DNA of 64,000 bases from Paracoccus tibetensis (GCF_900102505.1 NZ_FMVT01000010.1:62001-126000), one strand, 5' to 3'. Positions 44,065 to 53,160 are shown, counted from the first letter of the stretch. The notes: generated by a model not told the origin, from the letters alone. A program made the numbers and translations.

Positions 44065-45390
44065 TTAGAGGTAGTCGCCGCGCTGGAGCCCGTATTTCGC
44101 CATCTTCTCGTTCAGCGTCCGGCGCGGCAGGCACAGCTCCTCCATCACGCCCGAGATGCTGCCCTTGTGGCGCCGCATGGTGTTGTCGATGAGCATCTTC
44201 TCGAAGCTCTCGACATATTCCTTCAGCGGCTTGCCCTCGGTCGTGGTGGCCTGCTGGTTGTCCTCGCCATCCGCCATTAGCAGCGAGGCGATCGAGCCCG
44301 AGCCGCGCCGGTTCTGCAGCACGGCCCGTTCGGCCACGTTGATCAGCTGGCGGATGTTGCCGGGCCACGGGGCCTGCAGCAGCTGCGCGGCTTCCTGCGC
44401 GCTGACCTGCGGCGGCTCGCAGCCATATTCCTCGCTGAACTGCTCGGTCATGCGCGCGAACAGGGACAGGATGTCCTCGCCCCGCGCGCGCAGGGGCGGC
44501 AGGGTGATCTTCAGCGCCGAGAGGCGGTAGAAGAGGTCCGGCCGCAGCGAATCCTCGGCCCGCCGCCCCTCGCCTCGCGCGTTCGAGATGGCGATGATCC
44601 GCGTCTCGGCCGGGGTGCCCTGCTCGGAGATGAAGGCCAGCAGCCGGGCCTGCATCGCCTCGGACAGCGCCTCGATGTCCTCGAGGCAGAGCGTGCCGCC
44701 CCGCGCCTCCTCGACCGCCGGCAGCCCTTCCTCCAGCGGTCCGAAGAGCCGCGCGGCCAGCGCCTCGTCGTTGTAGGCGGCGCAGGAGACGGGGACGAAC
44801 TTCTTCGAGGCGCGCGGGCCGACCGCGTGCAGCGCATGGGCGACCAGCGTCTTGCCGGTGCCGGTCTCGCCATCGATCAGGACGTGCCCGTCGGCCTGGC
44901 CAAGATCCAAAATGTCCTCGCGCAGACGCTCCATCACCGGGCTGGTGCCGATCAGCTTGGACATGACCTGCTGGCCTTCCGACAGGTCGCGGCGCAGCGC
45001 GCGGTTGTCCAGAACCATGCGGCGGGACTGCGTGGCCTTCTTGGCCAGCTGCGTCATCCGGTCGGGATTGAACGGCTTTTCCATGAAGTCCATGGCGCCG
45101 ATCCGCATCGCCTCGACCGCCATCGGCACATCGCCATGCCCGGTGATCATGATGACCGGCAGGCTGCTGTCGAGCTGCATCAGGCGCTTGAGGAAGGCCA
45201 TCCCGTCCATGCCCGGCATGCGGATGTCGCTGACGACGACGCCGGGCCAGTCCGGGCCGATGATCTTCAGCGCATCCTCGGCGCTGGCATAGGTTTCGGT
45301 CTCGAACCCGGACAGGACCAGCCACTGGCTGATCGATTCCCGCATGTCAGGTTCGTCGTCCACAATGGCAATCTTCAACTTGCGGGACAT
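44065..45390 (-). CDS. DctD-like response regulator, AAA+ domain lacking GAFTGA
   Basis: The 441-residue protein has a receiver domain (Asp55 in VSDIRMPGMDG, Lys105 in EKPF), an NtrC-type AAA+ domain and a C-terminal Fis-like helix-turn-helix (SGVMEELCLPRRTLNEKM). It pairs with the adjacent DctB-like kinase 16 bases upstream. Walker A is GETGTGKT (174-181). The GAFTGA loop is missing: LFGPLEEGLPAVEEARGG stands where it should be, and Walker B reads LCLED with the acidic pair reversed. Regulation of C4-dicarboxylate uptake is the family role; no dctPQM genes are in the window. Confidence 0.88.
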   Translation of the reverse strand: MSRKLKIAIVDDEPDMRESISQWLVLSGFETETYASAEDALKIIGPDWPGVVVSDIRMPGMDGMAFLKRLMQLDSSLPVIMITGHGDVPMAVEAMRIGAMDFMEKPFNPDRMTQLAKKATQSRRMVLDNRALRRDLSEGQQVMSKLIGTSPVMERLREDILDLGQADGHVLIDGETGTGKTLVAHALHAVGPRASKKFVPVSCAAYNDEALAARLFGPLEEGLPAVEEARGGTLCLEDIEALSEAMQARLLAFISEQGTPAETRIIAISNARGEGRRAEDSLRPDLFYRLSALKITLPPLRARGEDILSLFARMTEQFSEEYGCEPPQVSAQEAAQLLQAPWPGNIRQLINVAERAVLQNRRGSGSIASLLMADGEDNQQATTTEGKPLKEYVESFEKMLIDNTMRRHKGSISGVMEELCLPRRTLNEKMAKYGLQRGDYL

Positions 45391-45406
45391 TTCTTCCTCT
45401 CTTTGG

Positions 45407-47230
45407 TCATTCGGCGGCCAGCGCCGGACGTGTCTCGGTGGGGGCGTGCAGCGGCAGCTCGACCTGGAAGACGGCGCCGCCGCCATTCTCGGCATCGGCG
45501 GTCTCGTTATGCGCGGTCAGCCTGCCCCCGAAATCGGCCACGATGCTCGAGGAGATGGCCAGGCCCAGCCCGGTCCCCTCGCCCGGCTTCTTCGTGGTGA
45601 AGAAGGGTTCAAACAGTTTTTCCAGGTCCGAGACACCCGGACCGTTGTCCTTGACGGACACATAGGCGTGAGAGCCGGCCTCGACCGTGATCTCGATCTG
45701 GGCGTTTGGCCGGCCGTGAACGGCATCGACGGCATTCCGCAGCAGATTGATCAGCACCTGCTCCAGCCGGATGCGGTCGGCCATGACCATGACCCGCTGG
45801 CGCGGCACGTTCCTGATGATGCGGATGGGGCGGGTCCGCAGCTGCGGCTCCATCATCGTCAGCGCGCTGCTGACGGCGGCGCGCAGGTCCACCGGCTCGA
45901 CCGCCTCGCCGCCCTTGCGGGCATAGGATTTGAGCTGCCGTGTGATCGCGCCCATGCGGTCGATCAGGTCGTCGATGCGCTGGAACGAGGACAGCGCCTC
46001 CTCGGGCCGGCCGCGTTGCAGCAGCAGGCGCGCCCCGGCGAGATAGGTCTTCATCGCGGCCAGCGGCTGGTTCAGCTCGTGGCTGACGCCGGCCGACATC
46101 TCGCCCAGGGCCGCCAGCTTCGAGGATTGCTGCATCGTCTGCTCGGCCACGCGCAGTTCCTTCTGCACGCGCTCGCGCTCGGCGATCTCGCGCGTGAGGC
46201 GGGCGTTCAGGGCGCGCAGGTCGGCCGATTCGCGCATGTAGGCGACCGACTGCATCCGGGCACGGCGCGACAGCACCCAGAAGGTCCCGGCCAGCAGGAT
46301 GGCAAAGCCCATGATCTGCAGCGCGAGGATCGCGTTCACCCGCTCGCGGACGCTGGAATAGGCGGTGAAGCTGATCATGCGCCAGCCGCGGAAGGGCACC
46401 CGCGCGTCGGACTGCATCACGGCGCGGCCTTGCAGATAGGCGTCGGCCGGCTGGCTGGTCCAGTCGGCGGTGACCTGGAAGGCGCGCTGGATGGCGGACG
46501 GGGCCGAGCGCACCGCCAGCGCCTGCGGCAGCGTCAGCCCCCGCCAGCGCGGCTCGGTCGAAAGGATGATGTTGCCCTCGCTGTCCGTCACCGCGACAGC
46601 GTCCGAGATCCCGGCCCAGGACCGCTCGAGCCGCGTCAGGTCCGCGCCGACGACGATCACGCCGAGCGTGCGCCCCTCGGCCACGACGGCGCGGGAATAG
46701 CTGAACTCATAGGCGCCCGAGGCCTGCTCGGAGACGGAGAAGACCGTATCCCGCGAGCGCAGCGCCTCGACGAAGTAGGGCGCGGCGGACATGTTGGCGC
46801 TGATCTGGTAGCGGTCGGTCGAGCCGACGACGCGGCCCGTGGCATCCAGAAGCCGGATCGTCGCGGCGCCGATCTCTTTCTGCGCGGTCATCAGCCGGGC
46901 CGAGGTGGTCGAGAAGTCGTTGCCGTTGAGCGCCCCGATCAGCGCCGGATCGCGCGCCAGCAGCAGCGGCACGACCGAGTTGCGCTGCAGCTCCGACATC
47001 AGGTTGCCGGTATAGAGCGCGAGGCGCAGTTCCGACCGCACGCGCGTGTTCTCGGAAAACCGTTCCGTCAGCCAGGCGTTCGTCGTCCAGATCGTCGCGG
47101 CGGCGCCCAGGAACAGCAGCGCCAAGGCGGCACGAAGCCACCACTGGCCGTTCAGCCGGGCGGTGAAATCCCGCCGGCCGTTCGTCCTGCTTTCGATGTC
47201 GTCGTCGATCTTCGCGCGCCGAGCCATCAC
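45407..47230 (-). CDS. DctB-like sensor histidine kinase
   Basis: The 607-residue kinase has a first membrane span (about 31-50), a periplasmic sensor of about 260 residues with the tandem-PAS (dCache-like) pattern of DctB (LDATGRVVGSTDRYQISANMSAAPYFVEAL), a second span (about 305-325), a coiled-coil linker and the kinase core: H-box GEMSAGVSHELNQPLAAMKTYL, N box NLLRNAVDA, G1 KDNGPGV and G2 GTGLGLAIS. It likely senses C4-dicarboxylates and phosphorylates the regulator 16 bases downstream. Starts ATG-ATG. Confidence 0.92.
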   Translation of the reverse strand: MMARRAKIDDDIESRTNGRRDFTARLNGQWWLRAALALLFLGAAATIWTTNAWLTERFSENTRVRSELRLALYTGNLMSELQRNSVVPLLLARDPALIGALNGNDFSTTSARLMTAQKEIGAATIRLLDATGRVVGSTDRYQISANMSAAPYFVEALRSRDTVFSVSEQASGAYEFSYSRAVVAEGRTLGVIVVGADLTRLERSWAGISDAVAVTDSEGNIILSTEPRWRGLTLPQALAVRSAPSAIQRAFQVTADWTSQPADAYLQGRAVMQSDARVPFRGWRMISFTAYSSVRERVNAILALQIMGFAILLAGTFWVLSRRARMQSVAYMRESADLRALNARLTREIAERERVQKELRVAEQTMQQSSKLAALGEMSAGVSHELNQPLAAMKTYLAGARLLLQRGRPEEALSSFQRIDDLIDRMGAITRQLKSYARKGGEAVEPVDLRAAVSSALTMMEPQLRTRPIRIIRNVPRQRVMVMADRIRLEQVLINLLRNAVDAVHGRPNAQIEITVEAGSHAYVSVKDNGPGVSDLEKLFEPFFTTKKPGEGTGLGLAISSSIVADFGGRLTAHNETADAENGGGAVFQVELPLHAPTETRPALAAE

Positions 47231-47336
47231 CCCCCCGGAGCCTGTCCGCGCGGCAACCCCGCACCAGATGGCTGGCGCAATCTACGCGCAAGCGCCCCGC
47301 TTCTCAAGCCGCAGGGCGTTCCGGTGACCCGACGGA

Positions 47337-48005
47337 TCAGGCGCGGACGAGCGATTCAACCAGTCCGCGAAAGAGCGGCGCGCCCTCCTCGCCCCCGGTT
47401 GCGGCGTCGGCCGCGCGCTCGGGATGGGGCATCATGCCGAGGACGCGGCGGTTGGCCGACAGAACCCCCGCGATGTCAGCGACCGAGCCGTTCATCGCCG
47501 GGACGTAGGTAAAGGCGATGCGGTCCTCGGCCCGCAGCGCGGCAAGCCCCTCGGGATCGATCTGGTAGTTGCCGTCGTGATGTGCGACCGGGATCGTGAT
47601 CTCCTGCCCCGCTGCATAGCCCGCAGTGAAGGCGCTCTCTGCCGTCGCCACCCGCAGCTTGGCCGGCTTGCAGAGGAAGGTCAGCCCCGCGTTCCGCATC
47701 AGCGCGCCGGGCAGCAGGCCCAGCTCGGTCAGGACCTGGAAGCCGTTGCAGATGCCCAGCATGTAGCCGCCCCGCGCCGCATGGGCGCGCAGCGCGCCCG
47801 CGATGGGCGAATGAGCCGCGATGGCCCCGCAGCGCAGGTAGTCGCCATAGGAGAAGCCGCCGGGCACGCCCACGAGGTCGATCCCCTCGGGCAGCGCGCT
47901 GTCCTTGTGCCAGACCCGCACGACCTCGGCACCGGCCGCTTTCAAGGCGACGGCCAGATCGCGGTCGCAATTCGATCCGGGAAAGGTGACGACGGCGGCT
48001 TTCAT
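47337..48005 (-). CDS. purQ: Phosphoribosylformylglycinamidine synthase subunit PurQ
   Basis: PurQ is the glutaminase subunit that feeds ammonia to PurL in purine synthesis. The 222-residue class I amidotransferase shows VVTFPGSNCDRDL at the start, the nucleophile Cys in MLGICNGFQVLTELGLLPG and the His-Glu pair in MMPHPERA. Its usual partner purS is not beside it: the gene upstream is icd. It ends 107 bases before dctB. Confidence 0.95.
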   Translation of the reverse strand: MKAAVVTFPGSNCDRDLAVALKAAGAEVVRVWHKDSALPEGIDLVGVPGGFSYGDYLRCGAIAAHSPIAGALRAHAARGGYMLGICNGFQVLTELGLLPGALMRNAGLTFLCKPAKLRVATAESAFTAGYAAGQEITIPVAHHDGNYQIDPEGLAALRAEDRIAFTYVPAMNGSVADIAGVLSANRRVLGMMPHPERAADAATGGEEGAPLFRGLVESLVRA

Positions 48006-48055
48006 GGCGCGGCTCCTGATCTGGGATGGCAGCCCCTTAGCGCAGCCGGGGCCGC

Positions 48056-48085
48056 AAAGAAAGAGGCCGGGCGCTTGGCCCGGCC
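48056..48085 (-). terminator. Intrinsic terminator of icd
   Basis: On the minus strand GGCCGGGC and GCCCGGCC form an eight-pair stem with a five-base loop, followed by TCTTTCTTT. It begins 8 bases after the icd stop, which separates icd from purQ. Confidence 0.78.
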
Positions 48086-48092
48086 GTCGATC

Positions 48093-49304
48093 TTAGGCGA
48101 GCGCCTTGTTCAGGTACTCGTCCACCTTTTCCAGGTAGCCCATCGTGGTGAGCCATTTCTGGTCCGGGCCGACCAGCAGCGCGAGGTCTTTGGTCATGTG
48201 ACCGTCTTCCACGGCGCGCACGGTGACCTTCTCCAACGTGCTGGCGAAGTTCATCAGCGCCGTGTTGTCGTCCAGCTTCGCGCGGTGCTTGAGGCCGCCG
48301 GTCCAGGCGAAAATCGACGCGATCGAGTTGGTCGAGGTCGCGTTGCCCTTCTGGTGCTCGCGGTAGTGGCGCGTGACCGTGCCGTGCGCGGCTTCCGATT
48401 CCACGATCTTCCCGTCCGGCGTCATCAGCACCGAAGTCATCAGCCCGAGCGAGCCGAAGCCCTGCGCGACCGTGTCCGACTGCACGTCGCCGTCGTAGTT
48501 CTTGCAGGCCCAGACATAGCCGCCCGACCACTTCATCGCCGAGGCGACCATGTCGTCGATCAGGCGATGCTCGTAGTGGATGCCGGCCGCCTTGAACTGG
48601 TCGGCGAACTCTTCCTCATAGACCTTCTGGAACAGGTCCTTGAAGCGGCCGTCATAGGCCTTGAGGATGGTGTTCTTGGTGGACAGGTAGACCGGCACCT
48701 TGCGGCTGAGGCCGTAGTTCATGCTGGCCCGCGCGAAGTCCAGGATCGACTCGTCGAGGTTGTACATCGCCATGGCGACGCCGGCGCCGGGCGACTGGAA
48801 GACCTCGTGCTCGATCTCCTGGCCGTCGTCGCCGACGAACTTGATCGTCAGCTTGCCCTTGCCGGGGAAGCGGAAGTCGGTGGCGCGGTACTGATCGCCA
48901 TAGGCGTGGCGGCCGACGATGATCGGCTGCGTCCAGCCCGGCACCAGCCGCGGGACGTTCTTGCAGATGATCGGCTCGCGAAAGATGACGCCGCCGAGGA
49001 TGTTGCGGATCGTCCCGTTGGGCGAGCGCCACATCTTCTTCAGGCCGAACTCCTCGACCCGCTGCTCGTCCGGGGTGATCGTGGCGCACTTGACGCCGAC
49101 GCCGTAGCGCTTGATCGCCTCGGCCGCATCGACGGTGATCTGGTCGTCGGTGCGGTCACGCTCCTCGATGCCGAGATCGTAGTATTTCAGGTCCAAGTCC
49201 AGATAGGGCAGGATCAGCTTCTGCTTGATGAAGTCCCAGATGATCCGGGTCATCTCGTCGCCGTCGAGCTCGACGACGGGGTTTTCGACCTTGATCTTCG
49301 ACAT
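48093..49304 (-). CDS. icd: NADP-dependent isocitrate dehydrogenase (homodimeric, eukaryote-like type)
   Basis: The 403-residue enzyme makes 2-oxoglutarate and NADPH in the citric acid cycle. It belongs to the type II group seen in alphaproteobacteria and mitochondria: opening [21 protein letters not shown], substrate loop [12 protein letters not shown], metal site YDGDVQSD and [11 protein letters not shown] followed by [14 protein letters not shown] 49304 fits the family; upstream in-frame codons are unlike it. Confidence 0.96.
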   Translation of the reverse strand: MSKIKVENPVVELDGDEMTRIIWDFIKQKLILPYLDLDLKYYDLGIEERDRTDDQITVDAAEAIKRYGVGVKCATITPDEQRVEEFGLKKMWRSPNGTIRNILGGVIFREPIICKNVPRLVPGWTQPIIVGRHAYGDQYRATDFRFPGKGKLTIKFVGDDGQEIEHEVFQSPGAGVAMAMYNLDESILDFARASMNYGLSRKVPVYLSTKNTILKAYDGRFKDLFQKVYEEEFADQFKAAGIHYEHRLIDDMVASAMKWSGGYVWACKNYDGDVQSDTVAQGFGSLGLMTSVLMTPDGKIVESEAAHGTVTRHYREHQKGNATSTNSIASIFAWTGGLKHRAKLDDNTALMNFASTLEKVTVRAVEDGHMTKDLALLVGPDQKWLTTMGYLEKVDEYLNKALA

Positions 49305-49522
49305 TGCGGGCCCCCTTGGCATTGATGAATTCGGACTGCCTATACCCCCATCGCCCTGCATTGGAAAGCCGGTATGCGATGGTATGCCTGCCGCGGCCGG
49401 CCAGGTGCAGGCTGGGCTTGACGGGCATTCGCATCAAATGCGCCGGGGAATAGATTCGGGGCGGCGGGGGCGCCCGGGGTAAGGAGGGTGCAGTTCCAGT
49501 TCCCGGTGGCCGAGGTGTTCCA

Positions 49523-50662
49523 ATGCAGAAAGTGACGTGGATGTGGTTCGGCAATCTGCCGCAGCTCAACATCGACCCGGCCACGCCCGTCACCCTGCAA
49601 GAGCTGCAGCCGCTCATCGGCCACAGCGCGACCGGGCAGGCGCAGATCAAGCCGGTCGTCCTCACCGGGACCGCAACTACGGGCACGTTCAACGGCGTCC
49701 AGACCCAGGTCTTCCGCACGACCTACAACTGGTACACGACCCCGTCCACGGCCACGGTCCTCAGCTACGCTTCGCCCTCTGCCGAAAGCGAGGTCAGCAA
49801 GGTTATCACCGGCTTTGCCAGCGTCACCTATGCCCTGACCCTGCCGGACGGCACCATCCGCAAGGAGACGGGCGTGCTGATGCAGATGAGCAATGGCGAC
49901 ATCTTCTTCCGCCCCGCCCGCGACACCGTCCCGGCCTGGGACAAGATCGAAGAGCTGCAGTCGGTCGAGATCCTCGGCGCGACGCCGCTCGGCCCCGAGG
50001 TTTACGTGGCGCTCGTCTCGTTCTCGCCCACGATCTTCGACCTGAGGATCAAGTGCTTCTGCGCCGGCACCCTGATCCGCACCGCCACCGGCGATCGCCC
50101 GGTCGAGGAGCTGCAACCGGGGGACTTGGTGATGACCCGCGATCACGGGCTCCAGCCGCTGCGCTGGTGCGGGGTCTCGACCCTCAGCCGCGCCGAGCTG
50201 ACGGCCCTGCCCCACCTGCGCCCGGTCCGTGTCGAAGCGGGCGCGCTTGCGCCGCAGACGCCGTCGCTGCCGCTGCGGCTGTCGCCGCAGCACCGCGTCC
50301 TGGTCAGCTCCAGCATCGCCGCACGGATGTTCGGCGCGCGCGAGCTTCTGGTTCCGGTGATCCAGCTGACCGAGCTTCCAGGCATCGCCGTGGAAGAGGA
50401 CGCGGACGGCGTGTCCTATCACCACCTGCTCTTCGATCGGCACGAGGTGGTGCTGTCGAACGGGGCCGCGACCGAGTCGCTCTATACCGGGCCGGAGGCG
50501 CTGCGCGCCCTGTCGGCCGATGCCGTCGCGGAGATCGAGATCCTGTTTCCCCATCTGCGGCTCGACGCCGCCCCGCCGGCCGCCCGCCACCTCGTCCGCG
50601 GCCCGCGCGTGCGGCGCATGGTCCAGCGCCACATGGTCAACCAGAGGCCGCTGTTTTCCTAA
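49523..50662 (+). CDS. Hint (hedgehog/intein) domain protein
   Basis: The 379-residue protein has an unrecognised N-terminal part (about 1-170, with repeated Thr/Ser-rich strands) and a C-terminal Hint domain beginning CFCAGTLIRTATGDRPVEEL (Cys178 at the cleavage position) with DLVMTRDHGLQPLRW and LPLRLSPQHRVLVSS. In Rhodobacterales such Hint proteins are common, usually secreted by type I systems; no export signal or RTX repeat is visible here. It may self-cleave at Cys178. A bidirectional-type terminator follows. Divergent from icd; function unknown. Confidence 0.85.
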   Translation: MQKVTWMWFGNLPQLNIDPATPVTLQELQPLIGHSATGQAQIKPVVLTGTATTGTFNGVQTQVFRTTYNWYTTPSTATVLSYASPSAESEVSKVITGFASVTYALTLPDGTIRKETGVLMQMSNGDIFFRPARDTVPAWDKIEELQSVEILGATPLGPEVYVALVSFSPTIFDLRIKCFCAGTLIRTATGDRPVEELQPGDLVMTRDHGLQPLRWCGVSTLSRAELTALPHLRPVRVEAGALAPQTPSLPLRLSPQHRVLVSSSIAARMFGARELLVPVIQLTELPGIAVEEDADGVSYHHLLFDRHEVVLSNGAATESLYTGPEALRALSADAVAEIEILFPHLRLDAAPPAARHLVRGPRVRRMVQRHMVNQRPLFS

Positions 50663-50736
50663 GGCTTTGACGCGCGTTGCGCGTCCGCGGCCAGCATCGG
50701 CATGCGGCAGGGCCTAGGCTAATAACATCCGACATG

Positions 50737-50766
50737 AAAAAGCCCCGGGATCGCTCCCGGGGCTTT
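50737..50766 (-). terminator. Intrinsic terminator, mainly for the secreted repeat protein
   Basis: AAAGCCCCGGGA and TCCCGGGGCTTT form a 12-pair perfect stem with a TCGC loop. On the minus strand five T residues follow; on the plus strand only three. It lies between two convergent genes and probably ends both, best on the minus strand. Confidence 0.82.
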
Positions 50767-50786
50767 AAGGCTTGCGCTGGCTTGCG

Positions 50787-51263
50787 TCAGTTGACGAGGC
50801 CGGCGGCCTGGCAATCGGCCAGCGTGATCTCGTCGAGGTTCACTTCGACCTGGCTGTCGGCGGCGTCGATGTTGCCGCTGGCGGCGTCGGTTTCGACCGG
50901 AGCGGGGCTCGCGTCGACCTGGGCCAGTTCACCCTCGGGCGCGACTTCCTCCTGGTCGATGTTGCCCGAATTGGCCGCGGTGGTCGGCTCGGTCGAGGCG
51001 CTGAGGTCGGTCGCACCGGCCGGGGCGACGCCCTCGGGGGCCTCTTCCTCGGCGTCGGGGTTGCCCGAGTTCGGGTCGAGCCCGGTCGTCTGGACCGTGG
51101 ACTGGCCCACCAGCGCCTCGCAATGGGTGGTCACGGTGGGCAGGTCGGCGGCGTTGATTTCCTGGGTGCCGACGGTCGTGGTTTGGGCGAACGCGGCAGG
51201 GGTGAAGGCCAGAACGGCGGCGGCGGCCATCGCAAGCGGCGACGCAACGGATTTGGGGGTCAT
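50787..51263 (-). CDS. Exported low-complexity protein with SGN-x-D repeats
   Basis: The 158-residue protein has a clear signal peptide (SPLAMAAAAVLAFTPAAFA, cut near residue 27). The mature part holds three imperfect repeats around SGN(P/I)D, each within an acidic Glu/Ala/Pro stretch, flanked by THCEALVG and LADCQAAGL, two cysteines that could form one disulphide. AGGAG lies 7 bases before ATG 51263. Not recognised. The overall look is of a disordered periplasmic or secreted protein. Confidence 0.75.
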   Translation of the reverse strand: MTPKSVASPLAMAAAAVLAFTPAAFAQTTTVGTQEINAADLPTVTTHCEALVGQSTVQTTGLDPNSGNPDAEEEAPEGVAPAGATDLSASTEPTTAANSGNIDQEEVAPEGELAQVDASPAPVETDAASGNIDAADSQVEVNLDEITLADCQAAGLVN

Positions 51264-51352
51264 GTTGAACTCCTGATTGGGTGTCGTGCAGGTCACGTTA
51301 GGACAGCACAACCCCGCGACGCCGGTCTTGTTCCGCCTTGGCGCCGCGGCCC

Positions 51353-52471
51353 TCAGGCGAAGACGCCCAGCAGCCGCGCATGCAGCCAGCCCCAAAGCGC
51401 CGGCGAGGCCGCGGTGATGGGCGGGCCGTAGCGGGCCTCGAGCATCGGCAGCGTCACCTCGAATTCGCGCCAGCCATGCCCCCCGCCGCGAAGGTTCAGA
51501 AGCGCGGGTTGCAGCCGGTCAAGGCCGCGGGCGAAGCACGCATCGCGGGTGACGCCGGTCTCGAACTCCTCCCACAGCGCCAGCAGCGCCGCGCCGTCCG
51601 GTTCGGGCAGCAGGCCGAAGATGCGCCGGGCCGCGGCGGCTTCGGCCTGCTTGATCTCTGGCGCAGAATGGGCCGTGCCGCCCGCCGCGTGCAGGGGCAC
51701 GTCGCCCACGTCGATCTCGACCAGGTCGTGGATCAGCAGCATGCGGATGACGCGGCCGATGGCGACCTCCGGGTCGGCCAGCGGGGCGAGGACCAGCGCG
51801 TGCAGCGCGACGTGCCAGCTGTGCTCGGCGCTGTTCTCGCGCCGGCTGAGATTGATCAGCCGGCTGGCGCGGTCCACGGATTTCAGCGCGTCCGCCTCGG
51901 CCAGGAATGCCAGCCGACGTCCCAGATCGCCCGCGACGCTTTGCCGCGCGTTCAGCAACGCGTGCGCTGCCTCCATCACCTCGGGCCACTCATCGGCGAG
52001 GCGGGCGGCGCGCCCCCGGGTGAGGTTCTCCTGCACGATGCGGACATGGTCCGGCAATGGGCGGGGCGCCTGCAGCACCTGGAACATCGGCTGGACATGG
52101 TCCATCCGCTTGGCCGCCTGCGCGTCATGGCTCGCCGCCGCCTCGAACTCGTGCCAGAGCGGCGCCAGGTCCTCGGGCGCCGGCAGCATCCCGAAGATAC
52201 GCCGCGCCGCCGCCGCCTCGGCCGCGGCCAAGGCGGCGGCGTCGTGGTCCAGGTGGATCGGCTGGTCCCCGGTGTCGATCTCGACCAGGTCGTGGATCAG
52301 GATCATCGCGATGGCGCGGTCGCTGGCGCCGAAGACCAGGGCGTAGAGCGCGACGTGCCAGCTGTGCTCGGCGCTGTTCTCAGGCCGCGACAGGTCCATG
52401 AGGACATTGGCCCGCGTCACCGACTTCAGCCGGTCGGCCTCGGCCAGGAAGTCCAGCCGCGCCGTCAGCAT
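51353..52471 (-). CDS. HD-domain phosphohydrolase with two tandem HD domains (YfbR/HDDC2-like)
   Basis: The 372-residue protein is an internal duplication. Each half opens with FLAEADxLKSVxRA, then SRxENSAEHSWHVAL, then IHDLVEID(T/V)GD and a later AAAARRIFGxLPxP. Metal ligands are intact in both: His36, His60-Asp61 in the first, His217, His248-Asp249 in the second. Single-domain relatives (YfbR, HDDC2) are 5'-deoxynucleotidases of about 190-200 residues that often dimerise; this fused form may fold as a pseudo-dimer. The function is inferred from this family. Confidence 0.87.
   Translation of the reverse strand: MLTARLDFLAEADRLKSVTRANVLMDLSRPENSAEHSWHVALYALVFGASDRAIAMILIHDLVEIDTGDQPIHLDHDAAALAAAEAAAARRIFGMLPAPEDLAPLWHEFEAAASHDAQAAKRMDHVQPMFQVLQAPRPLPDHVRIVQENLTRGRAARLADEWPEVMEAAHALLNARQSVAGDLGRRLAFLAEADALKSVDRASRLINLSRRENSAEHSWHVALHALVLAPLADPEVAIGRVIRMLLIHDLVEIDVGDVPLHAAGGTAHSAPEIKQAEAAAARRIFGLLPEPDGAALLALWEEFETGVTRDACFARGLDRLQPALLNLRGGGHGWREFEVTLPMLEARYGPPITAASPALWGWLHARLLGVFA
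51710..51838. repeat. Direct repeat unit 2 within the HD gene
   Basis: Bases 51710-51736 (27) and 51804-51838 (35) are identical to 52274-52300 and 52347-52381. The segments encode the HD motif and the AEHSWH motif in each half of the protein. Such exact DNA identity within otherwise diverged halves suggests gene conversion or strong selection. Confidence 0.85.
52274..52381. repeat. Direct repeat unit 1 within the HD gene
   Basis: This is the partner of 51710-51838: 27 and 35 identical bases in the same order and strand, spaced differently (46 against 67 bases between the two blocks). The spacing difference equals seven codons and shows the halves have also changed by insertion or deletion. 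Confidence 0.85.
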
Positions 52472-52491
52472 CGCGGCAGCCCCCGCAGCGG

Positions 52492-53160
52492 TCAGCGGCT
52501 GCTCTCGGTCAGGCGCCGGCGCACATAGCCCTGCACCAGGTCGATCATCGGCTTCATGTGCACCTCGTCGTCGCGGAAGAAGTGATCCGCGCCCTCAATC
52601 TCTTCATGCGTGATCGTGATGCCCTTCTGCTCGCGCAGCTTGCCGACAAGGGCGTGCGTGTCCTTGGGCGGAGCCACGCGGTCCACCGTGCCGTTCACGA
52701 TCAGCCCCGACGAGGGACAGGGCGCGAGGAAGCTGAAGTCGTACATGTTCGCCGGGGGCGCGACGCTGACGAAGCCGGTGATCTCGGGGCGGCGCATCAG
52801 AAGCTGCATCCCGATCCAGGCGCCGAAGCTGAAGCCCGCGACCCAGCAATGCTTGCTGTTGGGGTTCATCGCCTGCAGATAGTCCAGCGCCGAGGCCGCG
52901 TCCGACAGCTCGCCGATGCCCTGATCGAATTCGCCCTGGCTGCGGCCGACGCCGCGGAAGTTGAAGCGCATGACCGTGAAGCCCATGCGGTGGAAGGCGT
53001 AGTGCAGGTTGTAGACCACGCGGTTGTTCATCGTGCCGCCGAATTGCGGATGCGGGTGCAGGACGATGGCGATTGGGGCGTCGGGCTTGCCGGGCTGGGG
53101 ATGGTAGCGGCCTTCGAGACGGCCGTCGGGGCCGGGGAAAATCAGCTCTGGCATGGTCAT
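52492..53160 (-). CDS. Alpha/beta hydrolase
   Basis: The 222-residue protein has the alpha/beta hydrolase fold: oxyanion segment IVLHPHPQFGGTMNN, MRFNFRGVGRSQG, nucleophile elbow GFSFGAW (Ser111), NGTVDRVAPP with the Asp, and GADHFF with the His. The pattern matches a group of short bacterial hydrolases, often found beside iscR-suf genes in Rhodobacterales, here too divergent from iscR. Substrate unknown. Confidence 0.88.
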   Translation of the reverse strand: MTMPELIFPGPDGRLEGRYHPQPGKPDAPIAIVLHPHPQFGGTMNNRVVYNLHYAFHRMGFTVMRFNFRGVGRSQGEFDQGIGELSDAASALDYLQAMNPNSKHCWVAGFSFGAWIGMQLLMRRPEITGFVSVAPPANMYDFSFLAPCPSSGLIVNGTVDRVAPPKDTHALVGKLREQKGITITHEEIEGADHFFRDDEVHMKPMIDLVQGYVRRRLTESSR

